From the NCBI GenBank assembly GCA_030065235.1, contig JASJDC010000002.1, positions 830,001-894,000 on the forward strand: DNA of 64,000 nt. The letters are read 5' to 3'. How positions within the stretch are numbered: the stretch's first letter is position 1; every line of letters starts with the position of its first letter. This DNA is from Alphaproteobacteria bacterium (GTDB lineage Bacteria > Pseudomonadota > Alphaproteobacteria > UBA8366 > Aestuariispiraceae). This document shows, one piece after another, positions 53,154-63,091 of this stretch. The notes beneath the pieces are model-generated. The model did no database searches. It had not been told where the DNA came from and saw only the letters and a list, made by a program, of their open reading frames with translations. The translations under genes were made by a program, and so were the position numbers.

Positions 53154-53972
53154 ATGAAGGATGTCATATCAATCATGATCCAAGCCGATCGAGAAGACGG
53201 ACAGCAAACCGATGGCGACATCGGGGCGAACCCAGAGGCCGGCGAGCCCCGCGTGATCGATTTGCGCGATTTGCGGCTTACACTTGGGTCCGAGGCCGGC
53301 GAGGTCAACATCCTGCGCGGCATTGATTTGGCGGTGACCGCGGGCGAGACGATCAGCGTTGTCGGGCCGTCCGGCTCTGGCAAGACCTCGATGCTGATGA
53401 TCGTTGCGGGTTTAGAGCGCGCGACTGGCGGCGGCGTCACAATCGGCGACAAGGATTTCACGGCGCTGAGCGAGGACGAGTTGGCGCTGTTCCGGCGCGA
53501 CAATGTCGGCATCGTCTTTCAGAGTTTCCATTTGGTGCCGACCATGAACGCGGTTGAGAATGTCGCGATCCCGCTTGAGCTTGCGGGCCGCGCGGATGCG
53601 TTCGATCGGGCGCGCCATCTGTTGGAGCGAGTCGGGCTCGGACATCGGCTCGATCATTATCCCGGTCAATTGTCCGGCGGCGAACAACAGCGTGTCGCGC
53701 TGGCCCGCGCCTTTGCGCCGGAACCCCGCATTCTGTTGGCGGACGAGCCGACCGGCAATCTAGACGGCGCGACGGGCGAGCAGGTCATCGAACTGATGTT
53801 CGAAATGTCCCGTTTGCATGACGCCACACTGATGCTGATCACCCATGACCCGGCGCTCGCCGACCGCTGCAGCCGCGTGATCCGGCTTGAGGATGGTCTG
53901 ATCGTTGAGGACAGCGCCCGGCCCTCGTCTGAGCCTGCGCCCGATGCGGCCCCCCGGGCGGCGGCGGAGTAG
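53154..53972 (+). CDS. ABC transporter ATP-binding protein YbbA
   Basis: 272 residues. Walker A GPSGSGKTS, Q-loop VFQSFHL, signature LSGGEQQRV and Walker B LLADEPTGNLD are all intact; a MacB/LolD-type ATPase. The N-terminal 40 residues are polar and variable; ATG 53175 is an alternative start. Works with the YbbP permease 6 bases downstream; the pair probably handles a lipid or hydrophobic ligand related to TesA. Confidence 0.92.
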   Translation: MKDVISIMIQADREDGQQTDGDIGANPEAGEPRVIDLRDLRLTLGSEAGEVNILRGIDLAVTAGETISVVGPSGSGKTSMLMIVAGLERATGGGVTIGDKDFTALSEDELALFRRDNVGIVFQSFHLVPTMNAVENVAIPLELAGRADAFDRARHLLERVGLGHRLDHYPGQLSGGEQQRVALARAFAPEPRILLADEPTGNLDGATGEQVIELMFEMSRLHDATLMLITHDPALADRCSRVIRLEDGLIVEDSARPSSEPAPDAAPRAAAE

Positions 53973-53978
53973 GCGCGC

Positions 53979-56531
53979 ATGAGCGCGACATCGTTTGAGC
54001 CTCTGGGGTTGGCTTTTCGCTTCGCGCGGCGCGAGATGCGCGGCGGCTTGCGCGGCTTTCGGATCTTTCTCGCCTGTCTGGCGATGGGCGTCGCGGCGAT
54101 CGCCGCCGTCGGGTCGGTCTCTTCCGCCATCGTTCAGGGCTTGAAGGAAGACGGCAAGGTCCTGCTCGGCGCCGATGTCGATCTGCGCCTGACTCATATC
54201 CGCGCCGATGACGAGAAACTGACCTGGCTCCAGGCGAACGCGGCCCGTGTCGGAGAGCTGGCGCTGATGCGCGCCATGGCGGTGCGCGCCGACGGCGAAG
54301 GCCGGCGCCTGGTCGAATTGAAGGCGGTAGACGACACCTACCCGATGCATGGCGCTGTCGAATTGGCGCAACAGGAAACGCCCGGCGCCGATCTCGACTC
54401 CGTGCTTGCGCCGCGCGGCGACGCCTTTGGCGCAGCGGTGTCGTCGCGGCTGCTGACCCGGCTTGATCTGGACCTCGGCGACCGGTTCAAGATCGGCGAG
54501 GCGGATTTCATTGTCGCCGCGGAACTGCTTTCGACGCCGGACCGAGGCAATCAAGGATTCGAGCTCGGTCCCCCGGTGGTGATTTCGATGCCGGCATTGG
54601 AGGCGACCGACCTGCTTCAGCCAGGCAGTCTGATCCGCTTCCATTATCGCATCGACCTGCCGGCCGATCAGGATCTCGGGGCTTGGCTGGAGACGCTGCA
54701 GGAAACTTTTCCTAACGCCGGATGGCGGGTTCGCGCGCTCGACAACGCCGCGCCGGGCATCCAGCGCTTTGTCGATCGGGTGACGCTGTTTCTGACCCTG
54801 ACCGGTCTGACGGCGCTGCTGGTCGGCGGCGTCGGCGTCGGCAACGCCGTACGCGCCTTTCTCGATGCGCGCACCGGCACGATCGCGACGCTGAAATGTC
54901 TTGGCGCGTCGAGCGGTCTGATCTTCGCCACGTATCTGATCCAGGTGCTGGCGTTGGCGTTCGTCGGCATCGCCATCGGTCTTGTGATCGGCGGGCTGGC
55001 GCCCGTTCTGGCGGCCCCGATCCTGGTCGAGAAATTGCCGATCGCGGCGCGGGTCGGCTTCTATTGGGAGCCGATGATTGTCGCCACCGTGTTCGGCGTG
55101 CTGGTCACGCTGATCTTCGCCCTTTGGCCCTTGGCGAAGGCGCAAACCGTGCCGGCGGCCAGCCTGTTCCGCAATCTGCTCACCCCGATCACCAAGCGGC
55201 CCTCGACCCGGATGATGGCGGTGATCGCCGGCGCCGGGCTGCTTCTGGCCGCGGTCGCGATCCTGACCTCGGAACGGTGGGACATGGCGGCGGGCTTTGT
55301 CGGCGGCTCCGTCGCGGCCTTGGCGGCTTTTCGTCTCGCCGCGCTCGGCGTGATTCGTCTGGCCAGAGCGGCGCCGCGTCCGAAAAACGCCAAGCTTCGG
55401 CTCGCGCTCGCCAATCTGCATCGGCCCGGCGCGCCGACCGCCAGCGTTGTCGTGTCGTTGGGTCTTGGCCTCACGGTGCTGGCCACGGTGGCCCTGATCG
55501 AGGGCAACCTGTCGAACCAATTGAACAAGACGCTGCGCGGCGAAGCGCCCGGCTTCTTCTTCATTGATATTCAGCCCGACCAGATCGAGGAATTCGATGC
55601 GCGGATCAGCGCCTTCCCAACCGTAACGCAGGTCGACCGCGTGCCGATGATGCGCGGCGCCATTGCGGCGATGAATGGCGTGCGGGCGGAGGAGATCGAT
55701 GCGCCGCCGGACTTCTCCTGGATCCTGCGCGGCGATCGAGGCATCACCTGGTCGCGCGAGCCGCCCGCCAACAGCGACATTGTGCGCGGCGACTGGTGGC
55801 CGGCGGACTATAGTGGCGAGTTGCTGGTCTCTTTCGATGTCGAGGCGGCGGACGCGTTCGGTCTTGAGATCGGCGATACGCTGACGGTTAATCTGTTGGG
55901 GCGTGAATTGGAGGCGAAGATCGCCAACATGCGCAAGATCGACTGGTCCAGCTTCGGCATCAATTTCATCATGGTGTTCTCGCCGGGCGTCATGGAGAGC
56001 GCGCCGCAAAGCTTCCTGGCGACCGCCTTCCTCGATCCCGAGCGGGAAGCGGACTTGGAGGCGGAGATCACCCGCGCGTTCCCGAACGTTTCCTCGGTGC
56101 GGATGAAAGAAGTGCTGGAAAGCGTCAACACCATCGTCGCCAATCTAGCGACAGCGGTGCGCGCCATCGCCGCCGTCGCCATCGTCGCCGGCGTGCTCGT
56201 CCTGACCGGCGCTATCGCGGCCGGCCATGCGCGCCGGGTCTATGATGCGGTCGTTCTGAAGGTCTTGGGCGCGACCCGGCGCGACGTCGCCTCCGCCTTC
56301 CTGATCGAATATGGGCTGATGGGGCTGGTCACAGCCCTCATCGCCATCGCCGTCGGCACGGTCGCGGCCTGGAGCGTGATGACATTGGTGATGCGGGCCG
56401 AGTGGGTCTTTATCCCCGTCGCCGCCGGCTCGACAGTGTTGGTCTCGGTGTTGGCCACCATTGCGGTCGGCATGACCGGCGTCTGGCTCGCCCTGGGTCG
56501 GAAGGCCGCGCCGCTGTTACGGAACGAGTAG
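53979..56531 (+). CDS. FtsX-like ABC permease YbbP
   Basis: 850 residues, MacB/FtsX-type permease with two permease halves. Membrane segment near 25-45, periplasmic domain about 55-260, then FtsX helices at about 265-430, a second periplasmic part (about 500-700) and FtsX helices at about 710-850. Conserved GIATIKCLGASSGLIF-like segment TIATLKCLGASSGL and VLKVLGATRRDVAS mark the coupling regions. Pairs with YbbA. Confidence 0.92.
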   Translation: MSATSFEPLGLAFRFARREMRGGLRGFRIFLACLAMGVAAIAAVGSVSSAIVQGLKEDGKVLLGADVDLRLTHIRADDEKLTWLQANAARVGELALMRAMAVRADGEGRRLVELKAVDDTYPMHGAVELAQQETPGADLDSVLAPRGDAFGAAVSSRLLTRLDLDLGDRFKIGEADFIVAAELLSTPDRGNQGFELGPPVVISMPALEATDLLQPGSLIRFHYRIDLPADQDLGAWLETLQETFPNAGWRVRALDNAAPGIQRFVDRVTLFLTLTGLTALLVGGVGVGNAVRAFLDARTGTIATLKCLGASSGLIFATYLIQVLALAFVGIAIGLVIGGLAPVLAAPILVEKLPIAARVGFYWEPMIVATVFGVLVTLIFALWPLAKAQTVPAASLFRNLLTPITKRPSTRMMAVIAGAGLLLAAVAILTSERWDMAAGFVGGSVAALAAFRLAALGVIRLARAAPRPKNAKLRLALANLHRPGAPTASVVVSLGLGLTVLATVALIEGNLSNQLNKTLRGEAPGFFFIDIQPDQIEEFDARISAFPTVTQVDRVPMMRGAIAAMNGVRAEEIDAPPDFSWILRGDRGITWSREPPANSDIVRGDWWPADYSGELLVSFDVEAADAFGLEIGDTLTVNLLGRELEAKIANMRKIDWSSFGINFIMVFSPGVMESAPQSFLATAFLDPEREADLEAEITRAFPNVSSVRMKEVLESVNTIVANLATAVRAIAAVAIVAGVLVLTGAIAAGHARRVYDAVVLKVLGATRRDVASAFLIEYGLMGLVTALIAIAVGTVAAWSVMTLVMRAEWVFIPVAAGSTVLVSVLATIAVGMTGVWLALGRKAAPLLRNE

Positions 56532-56714
56532 GTCGCGACGTTGACCCGGTCGTCGATATCAGGGCGCCGCGACCCGGCGCCGAAAATCGGGTAACCCTAA
56601 TCGGCGTATGATTGAAATTTGCGCGGACGGCGCCAATATGTTCGCGGAAAGCACCGGATTTCGGGGAGTTATTCCTCAGTCCGGCGCTCGGATATGCAGA
56701 AACCACGAACGGGT

Positions 56715-57464
56715 ATGGGACAGATGGCTTTAGAACCTCAATCGCGCGCATTTACGCTGGGCGGCGCCGAGTCGCGGGCGGAATTCGACGAGGGCCTGCG
56801 CAAATATATGCTGGGCACCTACAACTACATGGCCTTGGGCGTCGCCTTCACGGGCGTGGTGGTTCTGGCCATGGCGAACATGCCGAATGTCATGATCTCA
56901 CTGGCGACCGGCCCGATGAAATGGGTTCTGTTCGCCGGCCTGATCGGCATGGGCTTCTTCTCGCCGAAAATCATCACCATGCGCAGCGCCGTCGCGGCGC
57001 AGGCCTTCTACTGGGTCTACTGCGCGCTTTGGGGTCTGATGATCTCGCCGATGGTCGCCTATTTCCTGCAGACGACCGCCGGCACGATGGATGTCGCCCG
57101 CGCCTTCTTCATCACCGCAGGCATGTTCGCCGGCGCCAGCCTGGTCGGCTACACGACCAAAAAGGACCTGAGCGGCCTGGGTCGGTTCTTCATGCTGGCG
57201 ACGATCGGTTTGTTGATCGCGATGATCGCTAACATCTTCATCGGCAGCACCGGCTTCGGTCTTTTGCTGTCCTTCGGCGTTGTGATCATCTTCGCGGGCA
57301 TCACCGCGTACGACACGCAGAACATTAAGAACCAGTATGCGGAGCATTACGGCCAGGACGTAATCGCGCGCCTGTCGATCTTCGGCGCTCTGCAACTCTA
57401 CGGAACCTTCGTGGTGATGTTCATCCATATCTTGAACATCATCGCGATCCTGCGCGGCGAATAA
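56715..57464 (+). CDS. Bax inhibitor-1/YccA family membrane protein
   Basis: About 249 residues with seven hydrophobic segments, from ATG 56715; ATG 56694 and 56724 are alternatives and no start has a strong ribosome site. FDEGLRKYMLGTYNYMALGVAFTG and ITAYDTQNIKNQYAEHYG are the family signature, including the acidic residue of the BI-1 pH-sensitive pore. Bacterial members affect FtsH proteolysis (YccA) or calcium leak. Upstream 56532-56714 contains no gene. Confidence 0.88.
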   Translation: MGQMALEPQSRAFTLGGAESRAEFDEGLRKYMLGTYNYMALGVAFTGVVVLAMANMPNVMISLATGPMKWVLFAGLIGMGFFSPKIITMRSAVAAQAFYWVYCALWGLMISPMVAYFLQTTAGTMDVARAFFITAGMFAGASLVGYTTKKDLSGLGRFFMLATIGLLIAMIANIFIGSTGFGLLLSFGVVIIFAGITAYDTQNIKNQYAEHYGQDVIARLSIFGALQLYGTFVVMFIHILNIIAILRGE

Positions 57465-57485
57465 CCGCGCGCGGCGACAGCCGAA

Positions 57486-57527
57486 AAAAGGCCCGGATCC
57501 CTGATGAGGGACCGGGCCTTTTCTTTT
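57486..57527. terminator. intrinsic terminator after the YccA-family gene
   Basis: AAAAGGCCCGG-TCCCT (57486-57502, one bulged A) pairs with AGGGACCGGGCCTTTT (57507-57522), loop GATG; T-rich on one strand and A-rich before the stem on the other, so it may serve the convergent lysE gene too. Confidence 0.85.
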
Positions 57528-57555
57528 GCCCGGCCGCAGGGGACGTTGCTGCGCG

Positions 57556-58227
57556 TCAGCTTGAGCGTTTCGCCGCCGCCGTGACCAGCCCGGCGCCGAT
57601 CAACAGCGAGCCGGCCAGCCTTTGCGTCCATTTCAATCCGCGCGGCCCCAGAAACGTTTTGCGCGCCCGGGATGCGAGCAGCACGTAGGCCCCATCACTA
57701 AGGAAGGCGAGCGCGACGAAGGTCGCGGTCATGATCAGCGCCTGCGGCGCCGTCTGCCGGCTAGGATCGAGGAATTGCGGGATGAAGGCGACCAAGAAGA
57801 CGGCGACCTTCGGATTCAGCAGCGTGGTGATGAAACCGTGCCAGAAGGTCGAGCGTTGTTTCTTGCCGGGCCCTTCTTGTGTGCGCTTCTCCTCGGGCTC
57901 CGACGCCGCGCCTTGTCGCGTTATCGCCGTCAACGGATTGTCGGCGCGCGCCCGCCACATGTTAACGCCAAGATAGATTAGATAGGCGGCCCCGATCCAT
58001 TTCATGATCGTGAAGGCGGTCGAACTGGCGGCCAGCAGCGCCCCCAACCCGCCGAACGCAATAGCGAAGGCGACCGTGGTGCCGAGACACGACCCGGCCA
58101 CCGCCCACAGCGCCGGCCCGGTTCCCCGCGTCAACGCATAGCTGACCACCAACAGCACTGTCGGGCCGGGGACCAACAGGATCAATTCAGTCGCGACCGC
58201 ATAGGCGATCCAGGTTTCCCAACTCAT
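57556..58227 (-). CDS. LysE-family translocator (amino-acid exporter)
   Basis: 223 residues, six membrane helices. LILLVPGPTVLLVVSYALTRG at the first helix and LNPKVAVFLVAFIPQFLDP at about 145-165 are the RhtB/LysE motifs, with proline-glycine kinks. A charged loop of about 25 residues lies near 105-130. Substrate probably a neutral or hydroxy amino acid. Confidence 0.88.
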   Translation of the reverse strand: MSWETWIAYAVATELILLVPGPTVLLVVSYALTRGTGPALWAVAGSCLGTTVAFAIAFGGLGALLAASSTAFTIMKWIGAAYLIYLGVNMWRARADNPLTAITRQGAASEPEEKRTQEGPGKKQRSTFWHGFITTLLNPKVAVFLVAFIPQFLDPSRQTAPQALIMTATFVALAFLSDGAYVLLASRARKTFLGPRGLKWTQRLAGSLLIGAGLVTAAAKRSS

Positions 58228-58252
58228 TTCCTCTCCCCCGCTCTCAGCCTGT

Positions 58253-59014
58253 TCAGCGCGGCGCCATGCGCAGCGCGTTGTCGATCCGCACCGTCTCGCC
58301 GTTCATCAGTGGATTGCCGATCATGAACAGGACGAGGTCCGCATATTCCGCCGGTTTGCCGAATCGCTGCGGAAAAGGCAGCGTCGCAGCCAGACTGTCC
58401 TGCACAGTCCGCGGCATGCCCAGCATCATCGGCGTCCCGAACAGGCCGGGCGCAATGCTGAGCACGCGAACCCCGCTCGAGGCCAGTTCGCGGGCCGCCG
58501 GCAGGGTCAGTCCGACGATCCCGCCTTTGGAGGCGGCGTAGGCGGCTTGTCCGATCTGCCCCTCATAGGCGGCGACCGAGGCGGTTGAAATGATCACCCC
58601 GCGCTCGCCGTCTTCGTTCGGTTCCCGCTCGACCATCTGAGCCGCAGCGAGGCGCATCACATTGAAACTGCCGATCAAGTTGATCTCGATGACCCGGCGG
58701 AAATCCTCAAGCGGCATCGGCCCGTCCCGCCCGACGATCTTCTTGGCCGGAGCCACGCCCGCGCAATTGACCGCCACGCCGACCGGTCCATGCGCCGCTT
58801 TGGCCGCCTCAAGCGCCGCCTCGGCGCTGGCTGCGTCCGTGACATCGCAGGCGCCGGCGACGCCGCCGATTTCGGAAGCCACTGCCTGCGCCTGGTCCGC
58901 CTGGATATCGAGTACTGCGACCTTCGCACCTCTCTCCGCCAGGGCGCGCGCCGTCGCTTCGCCCAGGCCCGAGGCGCCGCCCGTCACGACCGCCGAGACG
59001 CCGTGCAGTTCCAT
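58253..59014 (-). CDS. SDR 3-hydroxyacyl-CoA dehydrogenase (HSD10-like)
   Basis: 253 residues, classical SDR. TGGASGLGEATAR at about 11-23, NCAGV, Ser in STASVAAYEGQIG and YAASK (YxxxK) are intact, and GVRVLSIAPGLFGTPM and FPQRFGKPAEYADLV match HSD17B10-type 3-hydroxyacyl-CoA dehydrogenases of beta-oxidation and isoleucine breakdown. Same strand and 25 bases from lysE. Confidence 0.86.
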   Translation of the reverse strand: MELHGVSAVVTGGASGLGEATARALAERGAKVAVLDIQADQAQAVASEIGGVAGACDVTDAASAEAALEAAKAAHGPVGVAVNCAGVAPAKKIVGRDGPMPLEDFRRVIEINLIGSFNVMRLAAAQMVEREPNEDGERGVIISTASVAAYEGQIGQAAYAASKGGIVGLTLPAARELASSGVRVLSIAPGLFGTPMMLGMPRTVQDSLAATLPFPQRFGKPAEYADLVLFMIGNPLMNGETVRIDNALRMAPR

Positions 59015-59100
59015 GATCCTGTCCCCCGTTTGCGCCGTTTCTCGTCTCGGCGCGCCATCGGCCTATAGCAGAGCCGGCTTCGCCCGCCCATATCAAGCCC

Positions 59101-59562
59101 ATGCAAATCCGAAACGCGCAAGCCGGGCCCGCGGACCGCCCGACGCCCCACGCCCGCGCTGCTCGCGCCGCCGAGACCGCGGCTGCGGCGTTGCCGGTCC
59201 TCGCCGCGCCGAGCCGCGAAGGCGCCAACCGTCGAACGGTCGAGGCGGGCTTCTGGCCGAAGCTGCGGAAGTTCATGGCGCGGATCCCCTTCGCGGACGA
59301 GGCGGTCGCCGCCTATTTCGCAATCCGCGATCCGGCGACCCCGCGCCGCAGCAAGCTCTTGCTTCTGGCCGCGCTGGCCTATTTCATCACGCCGGCCGAC
59401 GCGATTCCGGATTTCCTCGCGATGTTCGGGTTCACTGATGACGCGGCGGTTTTCTGGGCGGCCTGGAGCCTGGCGCGGAACACGGTGAAGCCGGCGCACC
59501 GGGCGCTCGCGGCGAAGGCGATCGAGGAACTGCGCAATGACCAGGCGGATCCAGGCCAATAA
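59101..59562 (+). CDS. YkvA family protein (DUF1232)
   Basis: 153 residues. The DUF1232 core (about 80-125) reads ALAYFITPADAIPDFLAMFGFTDD, where the PxDAIPD motif sits between two membrane-inserting hydrophobic stretches. The first 50 residues are Ala/Arg-rich and variable. Molecular role unknown. Confidence 0.82.
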   Translation: MQIRNAQAGPADRPTPHARAARAAETAAAALPVLAAPSREGANRRTVEAGFWPKLRKFMARIPFADEAVAAYFAIRDPATPRRSKLLLLAALAYFITPADAIPDFLAMFGFTDDAAVFWAAWSLARNTVKPAHRALAAKAIEELRNDQADPGQ

Positions 59563-59571
59563 GGACGTTCC

Positions 59572-60015
59572 ATGCTGAGCGCCGTACCGGCGCCGGCGCG
59601 CTGGCTCGGCTTGGCCGGCTTGATCCCGTTCCTGGCCTGCGCCATCGCGGTTTGGAGCGGCGTTGGTTGGATCCAGGCGGAAGGGCTCGGTCTGCAATTG
59701 GGTTATGCGGCGGTGATCGTCACCTTTCTCGGCGGTGTGCATTGGGGCCGCGCCTTGGCGCCCGGCGCCGTCCCCGGCTGGCCCGGCCTGATCTGGTCGG
59801 TGACGCCGTCTCTCATCGCTTGGCTCGCGCTGCGGATGTATCCGACAAGCGGGCTCTTGGTCCTGATGGCGGCCTTCGTGCTGGCTTTCTGGATCGACCG
59901 GCGCGCGGTGAAGATCGGCCTGTTTCCGGAATGGTATCTCGCGCTTCGCCAGGTTCTGACCCTAGGCGCCATGCTCTGCCTGGCCGCGACGGTCGCGCGT
60001 CTGATCACGCTTTAG
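59572..60015 (+). CDS. DUF3429 membrane protein
   Basis: 147 residues with about five hydrophobic segments. The FLGGVHWGRAL block at about 49-59 and ALRMYPTSG are features of the DUF3429 family. Function unknown. Begins 9 bases after the YkvA gene. Its stop overlaps the Maf gene's stop by 4 bases. Confidence 0.8.
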   Translation: MLSAVPAPARWLGLAGLIPFLACAIAVWSGVGWIQAEGLGLQLGYAAVIVTFLGGVHWGRALAPGAVPGWPGLIWSVTPSLIAWLALRMYPTSGLLVLMAAFVLAFWIDRRAVKIGLFPEWYLALRQVLTLGAMLCLAATVARLITL

Positions 60016-61994
60016 CCGTCCCCGTTCACCGCCTCCGTCTTGGCGATGGCGGCATCGATCTCCGCCATTGCGTCACGTCGCATCGACGTCAGGGTCTCGC
60101 TGAGCACTGTCTTGAAGGCGGTCAGGAAGGCGTCTTGTTCGGCCCCGTCCAGCCGCCGCACCGTGAACCAGCCGAATTGCAACAGCGTCGTGACGGCGCC
60201 TGTTGAGAGCGCCTTCACCGCCGCCTCGACCGTGTAGCTGGGCGTTTCGGATGTCGGTCCCAGAAGCGGCGTCAGCCGGTCGATCAGCGCACCGATCCCC
60301 TCGGACCCGTACGGCTCGCAGGCGGCCAGGGCCTGCGCATACCACGCGTCCGTCTGGTCGCGAAACTCCCGCAGGGTCTCAAGCGACAGGTCGGCGCCGC
60401 GCGGGCGGCGCTCGATCTCCGCCAAGCATTGCGCGATCAGGTCTGACCGGCCTTCCAAGACCGGCAAGGGCGGAATTTCCCCCGGCGGCATCGGGGTTGC
60501 GCCCGCGATGCGCGCGCCGTCGCTACAATTGTAATACCGGCGCTTTGGAAAGAAACGGATCAGCCGTTCGACATACTGTCGGGCCATCACAAAATTCTTG
60601 TTGGTGTAGACGGTCTCTCGATGGGTTCCCGGCGTCGGGAGCGTCATCGGGTCGCTGCCGGCGCCCCCGCCGGCCGACCAGAATTCCGGCTCGTCATTGT
60701 TGAAATAGATCGTACCGCTGGCGTGATGCCGGTCCGGATCGACCGCCCCCAGATCAAGCCCGAACAGGTAGAAATCCGTGAAACCCATCGAAACCCCGGC
60801 GCGGAGGGCGAAGTTGGCCGCCGTCGGTCCGGCGAAATTCAGGTAGGTGTCCAAGGAGCCGAACAGGCGACTGGGGACGCTCGCCTCGCGCCAATAGAGC
60901 ACGGCCCGGTCGAAACACCGGATCGCCTCTACCGGAACCGTTACTGCGCCGAGCAGCACCACGCCGCTGATATCGAAGTCGCGCGCTGCGGTTTCGATGA
61001 TCTCGCGGTTGCGCTCGGTATTCTCGACCTCCGAGTGGAAATCCGGCTTCAGCCCCGCCGCCAACAGCGCCCGCAGGCTGGTCGTACAGGAGATTAGAAT
61101 CACCTGATCGCGATGCTTGCGGATGGTCTCCAACGATGCGTCGAGCGACGGGCCCGAGGCGGCGATGAAGACAGGCGTCGATTTCAACGCTCGGTCGGCG
61201 CGGTCCGCCAGCCGGCAATAGGATCCATTCACACAGGCGTCCACCGCCTGGCGCAACATGATCAGCTCATCCTCGAAGAACCCGTCGCTCGTCTCGACCA
61301 CGGGCATCAGCGCTTCGACTTGGGCGGCGCAGCGGTCGATCTCCGGCGTGGCGTAATGCCGATAAATGTAGAGCCCGTCCAACATCGGGAAGTACCGCCC
61401 GCGCAGCCGCAGCATGATCCCGTGCGCCAGATCGTCCGGTTCATCGCCCTCGATCAGGCTCAGCCTGCCGCCGCGCGCCGCTAGCGTATCGCGCCACGCC
61501 GCCCAGTCGGCGTAGAGGAGGCTGGCGAGAAGGAGCGAGTCCTGCGGCTCGACCAGTATCAGCTCTCGGAAATCGAGAGCCTCGATTAACGGGCCGATCT
61601 GTGCGCCGACGCCCAAGCCGAAACAGACGCAGGCGCCGGCGTTCTTGATCGGCGCGCGACCGACCCCTTCGGCGACCGCTTCTACTGTTACGCCCGACTG
61701 GGTCAGCACCTCCTGCGCCGCCTGATGCGCCAGGCGCGGGCTGTTCTCCGGCGGCATCGCGATCTGCGCCCAATAGCGCGCCGGTTTCTGCAAGAAGGCG
61801 GTGAGTTGTTGATTGGCGAAGGCCTGCGCCCCTTGCGGATACAGCGCCGCGCCGTCTTGGGCGATCAGACCCAAGGCCTCGTCCATCACCCCAGGTTCCG
61901 CCGCCAGCGCCCGGAGCCGCCGCGCCGTCCGCACCGCCCCGATGGACTCGAGCACGGCGAGGTTCCGCTCCAGCAGGGCGTCTGTGTCGCTCAA
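60012..61994 (-). CDS. Maf-type motility-associated glycosyltransferase (DUF115/MptE-like)
   Basis: 660 residues. The central domain (about 225-430) has PVFIAASGPSLDASLETIRK and DFHSEVENTERNREI with GPTAANFALRAGVSMGFTDFYLFGLDLG, typical of Maf proteins, which transfer nonulosonic or related sugars to flagellins. Start TTG 61994 overlaps the EamA stop (TTGA), the only sensible start for this frame; the frame upstream to 62144 is antisense-like sequence of the transporter. No flagellin or sugar-synthesis genes are in the window, so the target is unknown. Confidence 0.85.
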   Translation of the reverse strand: MSDTDALLERNLAVLESIGAVRTARRLRALAAEPGVMDEALGLIAQDGAALYPQGAQAFANQQLTAFLQKPARYWAQIAMPPENSPRLAHQAAQEVLTQSGVTVEAVAEGVGRAPIKNAGACVCFGLGVGAQIGPLIEALDFRELILVEPQDSLLLASLLYADWAAWRDTLAARGGRLSLIEGDEPDDLAHGIMLRLRGRYFPMLDGLYIYRHYATPEIDRCAAQVEALMPVVETSDGFFEDELIMLRQAVDACVNGSYCRLADRADRALKSTPVFIAASGPSLDASLETIRKHRDQVILISCTTSLRALLAAGLKPDFHSEVENTERNREIIETAARDFDISGVVLLGAVTVPVEAIRCFDRAVLYWREASVPSRLFGSLDTYLNFAGPTAANFALRAGVSMGFTDFYLFGLDLGAVDPDRHHASGTIYFNNDEPEFWSAGGGAGSDPMTLPTPGTHRETVYTNKNFVMARQYVERLIRFFPKRRYYNCSDGARIAGATPMPPGEIPPLPVLEGRSDLIAQCLAEIERRPRGADLSLETLREFRDQTDAWYAQALAACEPYGSEGIGALIDRLTPLLGPTSETPSYTVEAAVKALSTGAVTTLLQFGWFTVRRLDGAEQDAFLTAFKTVLSETLTSMRRDAMAEIDAAIAKTEAVNGDG

Positions 61995-62935
61995 GGCGCG
62001 GGATCGCCGTCGGTATGCGCCGCGGCGTCGCGCGCCTGCTTCGCCAATTGGCGCTCGCGGTTCGTGACATAGATGGCGCTGGCGGCGATGACGCCGCCGC
62101 CAATCCAGGTCGTCGTATCGACCGGCTCGCTGAACGCGACCCAACCCAACAGCGCGACAAAAGGCAGGCGCGTATAGTCCAGCGGCGCGATGATCGAGGC
62201 GTCCGCCGCTTCAAAACTGCGGGTCAGGCAGATATGCGCCAGCACCCCGACCAGGCCCATCGCGACGCCAAGCAGCCAGGCGTCTTGGGTCATCGGGGCC
62301 CAGACGAAAAGGGCGAAGGGCAATGTGCCGATGGTCAGGATCAGGCTCGTGTAAAAAACGATGCGCCGCGCCGGCTCTGTGCGGGTCAGGGACTTGGTGC
62401 AGAGAAGCGCAGTCGCCATCGCGGCGGCGGCGCAAAGCGCGATCACCGCCCCCGGCTGAAGCACGCCCAGCCCTGGCTTCAGGATGATCAGCACGCCGGT
62501 CAGGCCGACGGCCACCGCCGCCCAGCGGCGCATGCGAACCGTCTCGCGCAGGATCAGGGCGCTGCCAATCACCGCGATCAGCGGCGCGGCGAAGGTGATG
62601 GCGGTCGCCTCTGCCAACGGCATGATGGCGATCGCGCTGACCCAGAACAGGACGCCGGCCGTCGCCGCCGCCCCGCGCAGCAGAAACATCCGCCAGCGCG
62701 TCGACTTCAGGTCCGACAGGTTTGGGCGCAACCCGCCGCCGAGGCAGAAAGGCAGAATCAGGATCAGGGCGAAGACCGATCGTAGGAACGCGATCTGAAA
62801 CGGGTGAAGCGCGGCCTCGACCGCCAGCCGGACAAGCCCGTTCATGACTGCGAACAGCATGGCCGCAGTGATCATCCAGGCGGCGCCCTGCAGCGGACCC
62901 GACCAGTCCGAGGGCTTTACGAAGGCGAGGCTCAT
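61991..62935 (-). CDS. EamA/DMT-family transporter
   Basis: 314 residues, ten membrane helices in two EamA repeats (first about 18-140, second about 155-290). AMLFAVMNGLVRLAVE at the start and RLPFVALLGWVAFSEP in the second repeat are typical of RhaT/YdcZ-like drug/metabolite carriers. ATG 62935. Coupled by 4-base overlap to the glycosyltransferase. Substrate unknown. Confidence 0.88.
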   Translation of the reverse strand: MSLAFVKPSDWSGPLQGAAWMITAAMLFAVMNGLVRLAVEAALHPFQIAFLRSVFALILILPFCLGGGLRPNLSDLKSTRWRMFLLRGAAATAGVLFWVSAIAIMPLAEATAITFAAPLIAVIGSALILRETVRMRRWAAVAVGLTGVLIILKPGLGVLQPGAVIALCAAAAMATALLCTKSLTRTEPARRIVFYTSLILTIGTLPFALFVWAPMTQDAWLLGVAMGLVGVLAHICLTRSFEAADASIIAPLDYTRLPFVALLGWVAFSEPVDTTTWIGGGVIAASAIYVTNRERQLAKQARDAAAHTDGDPAP

Positions 62936-63091
62936 AACCGCGTCAAATCGGCTCCATAGGCGGTCGGTTGATGACGTGTGGGCGATGGTTTGATCCCGGC
63001 GTCCATCATCTTTGACCGGACCGTTCTTCGTGCTATCTGACCGGTCGATTGGGCGCAAGCCGCGCCGCTTGCTCAGACTGTCGGGGGAAGA

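Noticed and set aside
53760-56009. 749-codon open frame antisense to ybbA/ybbP
   Set aside because: Same reason: no recognisable domain, skewed to Arg/Gln/His, fully inside strong coding sequence.
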